Of a stretch of 64,000 nt of DNA, positions 17,401-24,900 are shown in pieces (within the stretch, counting starts at the first letter, position 1; every line of letters starts with the position of its first letter). Location: positions 2,852,001 through 2,916,000 of the forward strand of contig NZ_JADOUF010000001.1 of NCBI RefSeq assembly GCF_015751905.1, given 5' to 3'. A program made the translations under genes and the position numbers. The notes below the pieces were generated by a model, which ran no database searches, was not told the origin of the DNA, and saw only the letters and a program-made list of their open reading frames with translations. The DNA is from Longispora fulva (GTDB taxonomy: Bacteria > Actinomycetota > Actinomycetes > Mycobacteriales > Micromonosporaceae).

Positions 17401-20400
17401 GCCCCGGTTGCCAGACCTTCAGCAGCCGGCCGAGCGCGTCGTAGCTGGCCTGGGTCGTCTTGTTGTTGGGGTCGACGACGGAGGTTGGCTGCGACCACGC
17501 GGTGTCGAACGTCGACGTGGTGGCGTGCCCGGCCGCGTTGGTGGTGACGACCTGCGTGACCGGTCCTGCACCCGCCGGGGTGTAGCTGGTCGTGGTGGCG
17601 CGGTTGAGCGCGTCGTAGGTCTTGATTGTCCGGCCGAGTGCGTCGAATTCCGTCTTCCCGACGGTGGTATACGTGACCGGGGAGCCGTTGGACAGGGCGT
17701 CGGTCCTGGTGGGAAGGCCCTTGGTCGGCGCGGCGGCCAGGTCGATGGAGGTGTCGTAGTAGGTGCGGCTGCCGCCCAGTGGCGCGCCTGTCGGGGTGCC
17801 GGCGGGGCATGCCTTCGTTTCGACCTGCGAGACAGTGGCGAGGATAAACGCCGTGTAGTTGCGGTTGTAGGTGGTGGTGGAGCACACGGTGTCGGCCGTG
17901 TCGACGTCGGTGATCGTGGTGCCGTTGCTGGTGACGGTCACTTCGCCCTTGTCGACGACCGAGACGGGGTAGCCGTCAGTGTCGAAGGCGGTGGTGCTCT
18001 CGGTGACCCGGTCGCCCGCGCTGACCTTGGTGTGGGTGCGGCTCAGCTTCTCCCGGATCCGGAAGGCCCAGCCGATCTCGCCGACGTAGGGCAGGGGCTG
18101 GCCGGCCAGCTGGCGGGCGTCCCAGTCGTGGACGGTGCGGGTGGCGGCGACCCCGCCATCGAGGACCTGTTCCTCCCAGACCTGGCCGCGCAGGACGGAC
18201 CAGTCGTCGATCGTGGTGCCTTCGGAGTTGGTCATCTTGACGTGGCGGATGGTGGACTGGTCGTTGGCGATGCGGTCGCCGTCGAGACCGCGCATATAGA
18301 GCTTCTTGGTGACGGACTTGCGGCCGGCGCCGTCGTCGCGAGTGGTGGTGACGGTGGGGTAGCCGCGCCAGTCCGACCAGGTCCGATCTGCAAACGGGGT
18401 TTGGAACGCGTTCTGGTTATAGCCCCACAGGGTGACGGGGTGTCCGTCGGTGGTGGAGGCGCCGTCGGTGGAGTAGGCGTAGCTGGTCTTGACGTCGGGT
18501 GAGCCGCCGGTGGGGTCGTGTTCGGTGACGCTCTTGACGACGTACTTGTACCACCAGGTCCAGTCGACGGGGTCGGTGGCGTTGGGCTTGGCCAGGAGCA
18601 GGAAGCAGCGGCCGTTGTTGTCGACGTTGTTCGGGTACGACGTGCAGGATGCCGGTTCATACTCGACCTCGGTGACCGCGCCGGTCTCGGAGAAGATCTG
18701 CCACATCCGCCAGTGCTTCATCGGCGGAGTGCCGCCGTAGCGGTTGTCCAGCGCGGTGCCCTTGAACACGATGTTCGGCATCGTCACCGGCGTGGCGCCT
18801 GCGAGGCCGGTGTGACCGATGTTGTTCAGCCACAGGGACGGTGAGATGCCGTCATCCGTCGGCCAGAAGCCGGTGGGCGTGTCGTAGCGTTCGATGTCGC
18901 GGTACCCGGTGCCGGCCGCGTCGCGGACTCGCATGGTGACGGAGGACAGGGCGTTGATGGTGAAGAAGACGGGTGAGTAGATCCCGGGGCACGAGGTCGC
19001 GGTGTACACGCACACCTGGTCGAGCGGGGAGTCGGGCCACTGGTCGAACTGGGACTCGTCACACGACGGCTGGCCCGGCTGGTAGCAGCGGAACGTCAGT
19101 CCGAAGTCGATGACGTACGGGGCGTTGCTGCCGTTCTCAGAGCCCGCCCGGGTGCCGTACTCGATCCGAATCAGGGTGTTGGCTCGGTCGTAGGCGGCGG
19201 CGGTGGTGTTGAGGTTCTGGCCGTAGCGCTCCCACTCGCGTTCGTAGTAGTACGTCATCGAGTTGTCGCGGGTGTCCTGCACGTAGTCCAGGCCCCACCG
19301 CCAGCCCATCTTGCACGCCGAGGCGGCGAACCCTGCGGCGTTGTAGCACGGCTCGCCGGGATTGTTGGAGTACACGGGCACAGCGAGGGTCGATTCGGTC
19401 TCCACGCCCTGGGATGCGAGGCGGTGGTTGCTGCCGAAGTAGTAGCGGGTGCCGTCGGGGGTGGTGATGATCCAGTACTCGCCGTTGAAAGTCCCGTTGT
19501 CCGGCTGCGTCCCGCACAGGGTGCCCCAGCACTGGGTGACCTTCCAGCCCGGGTCGTTCTCGACATGCCAGCCAGTCTCGCCCGCGCCGTCATTGAACGC
19601 CCGCACCGTCTTGCCCGCAAGGGAGATAGTGACGTTGTCGTTCTTCCAGCACAGGTCACCGGTGTTGTTGCCGTCCTGCGAACACGACGCGTAGGTGCGC
19701 TCTACGAACCCGCCGGCCGACAGGTCCCAGCCCTCACCCAGGATGCCGGCCTGCCCGTTGGCCGCCGTGGTGCGCCCGTCGACCGCCGCCGAGGAGTACG
19801 ACGCGGCCACAGCCGGGTTCAGCCCGCCCGATGACTGCGGCACCCGCATCTGGTAATTCCACGAGAACCCGCCACCGGACTCGCCAGCCGTCCAGGTCGC
19901 CGACGGCGACAATGGCGAGCGCGTGAAGTCCCCCGACGCGCCCGCCGGGGCCGCCGACAACGCGAACACCGCACCCGAAGACGACCCCGCCGCCCGCAGC
20001 GGGGCCGCCTTGCCCAGGGTGGCGCCCGCCGAGTCCGCTGGGGCCACCGTCATGTCGGCAGTCACGGTCTTGCGCGTTGGGTCGTTGGTCGACCGCACCG
20101 GCGTCTGCACCTGGCATTCCGGCTTGTCCGGGGTGGTCGCCGCACACGCCGGCAGCTGCACGATCCGCAGCCGGGAACCGTAGCCGCCACCGTAGGCGTC
20201 GGCGAAGCCGGAGTAGTCGAACTCCACCGCCGCCCGCCCGGCCGCAGACTGCATGTCGGCCCGGGACAGCCGCATCGCCACCCCACCCTTGACGGCCCTG
20301 CCCGCCACAGCCCGGTCCAGGATCTCCACCCGGACCCGGCCGGGCGCCGACGCCACCGCCGAACGCAACTGCTTCTCGTTGTCCGCCGGCGCCGCGTCCG

Positions 20401-20752
20401 CCGCGCTCGCAGGCACACCGACACGCACCGGCAGGACACCGGCCTTCACCAGGCCCGGCGCACCCGCCGACGGAGCAGCCGACAGGCTCCTCGCCGCCGC
20501 GGCCGGCGCACCCAGATCGACCTCCGCCGCGCCTGCCGCAGGCCACAGCGTCGCCTTCGGCCCCTTCAACCGGCCCGGCATCCCCGCCGGTACACCGGGA
20601 CCGCCAGGGGCCCTCCCTGTCGCGGTCACCGGCTCATTCAGATCCGGAGCGCCATCACCCGGAGCCGCCAACGCCGGCACCGACGGAAGGAGACCGGCTG
20701 CGAGCCCCAGCGTCAGGGCAGCAAGCATCGAGGACAAACGAACTGAAGACAC
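14465..20752 (-). CDS. Secreted Rhs/YD-repeat polymorphic toxin-like protein
   Basis: A 2095-aa exported protein. Residues 1-30 form a Sec signal peptide (GTG start at 20752, GGGGG upstream). An SpvB/TcC-like N-terminal region (around 270-760) is followed by many YD repeats (YDALGRLLKVW, YDNLGRTVTDT, YDILGRQTTVT) that form the Rhs shell. The core ends with GRFVSVDPVFDATDPQSW and a DPTGL signature near residue 1860. The last ~234 residues are variable: a linker with twelve cysteines, a Pro/Lys hinge (about 1965-1985), then a ~110-aa tip containing VSDWEGNGFDLMD and ending VTSVWQDFESM. I do not recognise the tip. Known Rhs toxins cleave before such tips and deliver them into rivals; the same is inferred here. 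Confidence 0.88.
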   Translation of the reverse strand: MSSVRLSSMLAALTLGLAAGLLPSVPALAAPGDGAPDLNEPVTATGRAPGGPGVPAGMPGRLKGPKATLWPAAGAAEVDLGAPAAAARSLSAAPSAGAPGLVKAGVLPVRVGVPASAADAAPADNEKQLRSAVASAPGRVRVEILDRAVAGRAVKGGVAMRLSRADMQSAAGRAAVEFDYSGFADAYGGGYGSRLRIVQLPACAATTPDKPECQVQTPVRSTNDPTRKTVTADMTVAPADSAGATLGKAAPLRAAGSSSGAVFALSAAPAGASGDFTRSPLSPSATWTAGESGGGFSWNYQMRVPQSSGGLNPAVAASYSSAAVDGRTTAANGQAGILGEGWDLSAGGFVERTYASCSQDGNNTGDLCWKNDNVTISLAGKTVRAFNDGAGETGWHVENDPGWKVTQCWGTLCGTQPDNGTFNGEYWIITTPDGTRYYFGSNHRLASQGVETESTLAVPVYSNNPGEPCYNAAGFAASACKMGWRWGLDYVQDTRDNSMTYYYEREWERYGQNLNTTAAAYDRANTLIRIEYGTRAGSENGSNAPYVIDFGLTFRCYQPGQPSCDESQFDQWPDSPLDQVCVYTATSCPGIYSPVFFTINALSSVTMRVRDAAGTGYRDIERYDTPTGFWPTDDGISPSLWLNNIGHTGLAGATPVTMPNIVFKGTALDNRYGGTPPMKHWRMWQIFSETGAVTEVEYEPASCTSYPNNVDNNGRCFLLLAKPNATDPVDWTWWYKYVVKSVTEHDPTGGSPDVKTSYAYSTDGASTTDGHPVTLWGYNQNAFQTPFADRTWSDWRGYPTVTTTRDDGAGRKSVTKKLYMRGLDGDRIANDQSTIRHVKMTNSEGTTIDDWSVLRGQVWEEQVLDGGVAATRTVHDWDARQLAGQPLPYVGEIGWAFRIREKLSRTHTKVSAGDRVTESTTAFDTDGYPVSVVDKGEVTVTSNGTTITDVDTADTVCSTTTYNRNYTAFILATVSQVETKACPAGTPTGAPLGGSRTYYDTSIDLAAAPTKGLPTRTDALSNGSPVTYTTVGKTEFDALGRTIKTYDALNRATTTSYTPAGAGPVTQVVTTNAAGHATTSTFDTAWSQPTSVVDPNNKTTQASYDALGRLLKVWQPGRTTAQTANIAYEYTLSNSAVPSVKTSRLIPNGSTVSSYEIYDSLFRPRQTQTATQDGKNAVNDTAYDPRGLVASTSTFKATAAPSGGLLTFLATDVKTRHAIGYDNLGRTVTDTITGLDRNNNQVGAGLVTSTSYTGDSVTVTPPAGGTATTVYADARGRKAKIRQYKGSVVSGSFLDSTFGYDILGRQTTVTDTDGNVWTTGYDIRGRAKTKSDPDAGTTNLTYDDAGQVLTTTDARNVKLAFGYDNLGRKTGVFKDSLAGTRYASWTYDTVAKGQLTSSTKYEGTDAYTTAVTGYDDGYRPLGNSVTIPASAGTLAGTYTSTATYKPDGSLATVGYPAAGGLAAETVSSGYNSIGQQISATGLDTYLANAIYFYDGALYQSVRGAAGKQIKATTFREEYTGRLTKSQLDTEKVGAVGGFEEQYNEIYAYDAVGNVTGVNENKTGAVIANQCFGYDGLRRMTESWTTTASTCQASPTAGVIGGADPYWTTYTFDNVGNRKTELKHGLSGASDTTRTYTNPAAKALRPHSLTKVDTKIGTGTAVTTDSLSYDAAGNTQSHNSANYTFNELGKLASIAISGGATTSYVYDADGNRILRKDTTGTTVYLGTTELHANTPTSAATATRTYPGAVRTTSGGLAWMVTDHHGTGQASVKATDLTVTRRRTDPFGGVRGTTAVWPTEHGFVDGVNDPDTALVHVGARDYNPKTGRFVSVDPVFDATDPQSWHGFAYASNAPATSSDPTGLCEDDGNGCSPVGNSSSGGSHHEDCNDGPCGGYDDAGDPWEPEDGWRCGNGGSCRDTPSDGCGSPGFVGPCTGQDNTLTCALQKACFGTGVSLCEFFCPGLHSPQPTPPPKLAGNRAPQKKAKKTPWVLVATSSDVRVSDWEGNGFDLMDTKDHKYSEGVKWAAGALSPPVGTVMVAIHDVKYQFRYREQTYARLNDGQLEFRTERDITEYRRRMFFMPWDAFTVTSVWQDFESM

Positions 20753-21574
20753 GACCAGACCCCCGGGCCGAAAAACATAACGGCCGAAAGGTAGGTGCCG
20801 ACAAAACCCAAGGTCAAGGCAGCGTTCAAGCCGTTACATGCCCCTGTCCGATGCCTCCCGCGGTGAGAAGATGCCTCGATTGCAGAGCGTCACTCGGGGA
20901 ACGCCGAATGTTATTTCGAACGCCTCATGGTCACCAAAGCTGGCTGTGAGCAGCGGTTCAAAACCGTGGCATTCATTCCAAATACCTCCGCCACGTCAGG
21001 CGAAAAGAGACCTTGGCCACCCGACTGCACCGACCGGCACCTCCCCCGCGACCGAGTTGTCCATCTCGACTGACGGGAAAGCCGTTCCATGGGTGGCCGA
21101 CTGCGGCCTTACCCAGCCACGGGCGATCGGCTCGGCGCGGCACTGGCCCACTGCGTTCCCTGTGGCCGTTGAAACGGTCACCGACGTGGGACAAACGCTG
21201 TGGTCCGAGCAGGGCCAGCTTAGGAATGCCCAGCTTGCGCCGCATCAGAGTGGTCATCGAGATCGGAAAACTACAACGCCATCCCGCGACCCTAACCCGG
21301 CCAGGTCCCCCACGCGGCCCACCGTAACCGGCCGGATCATCGCTTCCAGGGGCGCGCCTGGTTTCATCAAGTACGGGACCGACCACGCCGGTCGAGCGCA
21401 TGTCGGGTGCGGCAGCCATCGGTCATCGGCAGTGCGCAGCACTTCACCAGCGTCGGTAGGTCGACTGCCACACCCGGGTCGAGCGGACCTCGACACGCAC
21501 AGCATGAACCCACGACCAAATGCGCGGCTTCCCATGAGCGCGACGACGCCGATCCCGTTATGCGATCGACGAGA
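20753..21574. other. Intergenic region of about 0.8 kb without recognisable gene
   Basis: It separates the Rhs gene from the toxin-immunity pair at 21.6-26.9 kb. Open frames exist on both strands, but their translations are Arg/Pro/Ser-rich, lack ribosome sites and resemble no family I know. The stretch is less GC-rich near 20880-21010 than its surroundings. It should contain the Rhs promoter near 20760-20850, though I see no clear -35/-10 pair. Deleted-gene debris is possible. Confidence 0.45.
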
Positions 21575-21605
21575 GCGGCGGGCGCCCTCGGAAGGCGCCC
21601 GCCGC
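21575..21605 (-). terminator. Terminator of the LamG-toxin/immunity operon
   Basis: A perfect 12-bp inverted repeat (GCGGCGGGCGCC / GGCGCCCGCCGC) with a 7-nt loop starts 15 nt beyond the stop of the 112-aa gene. No other gene ends nearby, so it most likely closes the minus-strand operon. Confidence 0.75.
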
Positions 21606-21619
21606 AGGTCCGGCAGGGG

Positions 21620-21958
21620 TCAGTCGACCGGGCTGGCCCGCCGGACCCGGATGTCGAAGTACGAGACCACCCAGTCGGAGGCCAGCTCCTCCCTGAGGCG
21701 GCGGGACAGCAGGACGCCGCGTTCGGCGAACTGGTCAGCCACCTGGGGGGTGGGGAACCCGGAGGAGGCCGGGTCGTCGCGGTTCAGGGTGGCGTCGAAC
21801 TCATCCCCCCACTGCTCGAGGTCGGTGGCCAGACCGGATGACAGGCCGAGTACGGGGTCATGCGGGGACACGTTGACCTCGCCGCCGTGCCCGTGGCACC
21901 ACAACGGGTGGCACTCGTAGTCGGGCATGAGTCGGATGGTGCGTTGACTGCCGGTCAT
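21620..21958 (-). CDS. Candidate immunity protein for the upstream LamG/lectin toxin
   Basis: A 112-aa soluble protein, acidic overall, beginning MTGSQRTIRLMPDYECHPLWCHG. It has a Cys/His-rich N-terminus (CHPLWCHGHGG) that may bind a metal or shape the inhibitor surface, followed by helical LATDLEQWGDEFDATL and LSRRLREELASDW. The ATG at 21958 overlaps the toxin stop (ATGA), the tight coupling expected of toxin-immunity pairs. I do not recognise a named immunity family. The role is inferred from coupling, size and acidity. Confidence 0.7.
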   Translation of the reverse strand: MTGSQRTIRLMPDYECHPLWCHGHGGEVNVSPHDPVLGLSSGLATDLEQWGDEFDATLNRDDPASSGFPTPQVADQFAERGVLLSRRLREELASDWVVSYFDIRVRRASPVD

Positions 21959-24900
21959 TGCGGTGATCCTGTCAGATTCGCTCCGACGATGAAGCCGTTG
22001 CTGCCCACCGATACGGCGACTGTCCACGTCTTGCCATTGTAAAGAACCTGGAAGATCGGGCGCCCCGTGCCCTTGCCCTGGTACCCGATGATAGTTCCCT
22101 CGGTCGCGGCCTTGAGCACGAAGTCCGGGATCTGTTCGGCCGAGAGCCCCTTGGCGACGAAGTCGGTGCCGTGCTCCTCCATGATGTGCACCAGTCCGCC
22201 GTTGGAACTGCCCGTCTCCAGGAACACGATCTTGCCTTCCGCGTTGCGGGCGACCCCGATGACATCGGCGGCGCTGAAATTCACCCCGTTGGCCGCGAGC
22301 TCGTCGATCAGGCCCTGGTTGGCTGCCGCGCGCTCCAGAATGGCCATGGTCTCCGGCGCCATCTCCACCATGCGAGCGGCGGCGATGGCCCGGTCGATTC
22401 CGATCCCGGACTTCAGCGCCGTCCCGACCCCGCGGACCACCTCGACGACCTTGGCGAGCCGCCCCGGCGGGGTGATCATGACGGCGGCCCAGCCGCAGTC
22501 GGCACTGGCCTGTCCGTTCACGACCGAGTTGGCGCAGTGGGTGAACGTCCGATACGTCATGTCCTTGAGGTTCTCCACCACCTCCTCGAACTTGTCCTTG
22601 GCGGTGAACAGGACCACGGTGTCGGGCCGGTCGATGGTCGTGACCTTGGTGTCCAGGTAGGTGCGGGTGCAGTCCACCGTCATCGTCGCCAGGTCCGGCG
22701 TGCCGCAGTTGAGCAGCCGGTAGACGAATGTGCTCTTGAGGTGGTGGACAACCGGAATCCGGCAGGCCGCGTTGGGATCACCGACGGTGCCGGTGAAGTT
22801 GCAGGTCCACGCGTCGGCGGTGATCGTGTCCTCGAGCCGGTAGTCGGTGAGCACCCCGCCGATCCCGGTCGGCCCCGGCCTGGTCTGCTGGTCGACCGTG
22901 ATCTGATCTCTGGCCTTCGCCTCGGCCAGTGCCGCCGCGTCCTGAGCCTGTTGGGCGCTGACCTGCGCACTGGCGGCGGCAGCCTCGGCGGCGGTTGCGT
23001 CACGTTCGGCGGAGGTCGCCGCCGTGCGCGCCGTGGCGGCGTCGGCGGCTGCGACACTCGCCGCGGTCCGCGCCGCAGCGGCATCCCTCTCCGCCGCCGT
23101 CGCGGCGTCCCGGGCAGCCGAGGCGTCCCCGCTCGCCGCTACCGCCGAGGCGGCGGCGGTGGCCGCGTCCTGCTTGGCCTGCGCCTCCAGAGCGGCGGTG
23201 TTCGCATCGGACTGCGCGGCCGCTGCCGCGTCCACTGCTGCCGCGACGGCCGAGACCCGGGCCGCGGACACCGACTGCACGGCACCGGTGGCCTCGCCGG
23301 CGGCGTACGCCGCGGACTGGGCCGCCGCCTTGGCGTCGCCCGTGGCCTTGTCCGCCAGGGCCTTGGCATCGACTGCCGCCTTGCCGGCCTGCGCGGCCTG
23401 AGCCTGGGCTACAGCGTCTTGTTGCTCGGCGATCGTCTTGGAGGACTGTCCGACAAGGACAGCGAGCCCCGCGGAGACGTCGGCCTGCCGGAACGGGCTT
23501 CCGAGCGCGATGGCGTCGTTCGCTGGGGCGATGACCGCCGAGGCCGAGTCCCTGGCGGCCATGGCGGAGCGCCCAGCCGCGTACGCGTACCCGGCCGTGC
23601 GCGCCGCGTCCCACTGCGCCTGCTCGGCCTGGAACTTCGCCGCACCCGAGTCGGTTTTCGCCTTCGCCGCATCGGCCTTCGCTGAATCGGCCAGGGCCTG
23701 CGCGGCCGTGACGTTCGCCGAGGCGAGCCCGGATGCGACGATCGCGTCAGCGGCCGCCGCGTGCGCGGTGAGCGCCTGCGCATGTGTGTCCGCCGCGTCC
23801 GCGGCCGCGCTGTTCGACGCCGCGTGGGCCCGTTCGGCGGCGCCGGTCGCCTGGGTGGCGGCGGTGCGGGCCGCAACAGCGGCGTTGCCGGCGGCCGTGG
23901 CGTCGGTGCGAGCCGCGTTCGCGGCGGTGTTTGCCGTGGTCGCCGCCGATCGGGCGGCCGTGGCTGCCTGCCGGGCGGCGTCGGCGGAGGCGGTCCCGGC
24001 GGCGGCCGCAGAGGCCGCCTCCATGGCCTCGGCCCGGCCTTCCACGGCGTCCCCGTTGTCCGCCGCCGTCATCGCCGCGCTCCGGGCCGTGGCCGCCCGG
24101 CTCTCGGCGGCCTCGGCGTCGACGCGGTTGCTTGCGGCCGTCGCCGCAGCCGCTTGAGCGGCAGCGGCCGCGGTGGCCGCCTTGGCCTGCTGGGCCTGGG
24201 CCGCGGCTTCGGCCGTCGCCGCCAGTGCCCGCTGGGTGTCGGCCGTGGCCCGCGCGGCGGCGGCCCTGGCCTGTTCCGTCTGGGCGACCTGCCTCTGCGC
24301 GGCGGCCTTGGCGGCCGAGACCTTCGCGGCGGCTTCGGCGTTCGCCGCCGCCGTCCGGTCGGCCTTCGCCCGGGTCGCGGCCTGTGCGGCCTGGTCGGCC
24401 TGGGCCTTGGCCGCGACGGCGGCGGCGTGGGCCTGGTCGGCTGCTTCCTTCGCCGCGGCGCGCTGGAACTCGGCCTGCAGGGCGTGGCCCTGGGTCTGGG
24501 CGAGAGCGAACAGCGCGCCGGAGTCGGCGACGGAGGCCTGGGTGGCGTTGGTGGCGGTGGAGGTGGCGTTCGCCGCGGCCTGGGCGGCTGCGGCGGAGGC
24601 CTTGGTGACCTGCGCGGACTGCTGCGCGTACGCCAACCCGCGACCGTAGGGGGTGCCGTTGAGCTGGGCGATCTGCCCCGCCAGGTCCTGCGCCCCGGCG
24701 ACCTTCGCGGCCTGGACCTGCGCGGAGGAGGCTGCCTGGGTGGCGATGCCCAACTGCACTGCGGTCTCGGACTTGGCGTGCGCGATCGCGGTGGCCGCCG
24801 TGTCGAACGAGGCCTTTCTCGGGTAGCCGATCTCGTTCGTCGGGCGGGCGAGCCAGTAGGCCTGCCAGTTCGTCAGCTGCGAGGCGATCCACGACTGCCC

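Noticed and set aside
15815-18502. Plus-strand ORFs of 222 and 466 aa inside the Rhs gene
   Set aside because: Gly/Val/Arg-rich shadows of the YD repeats; no homology, no ribosome sites.
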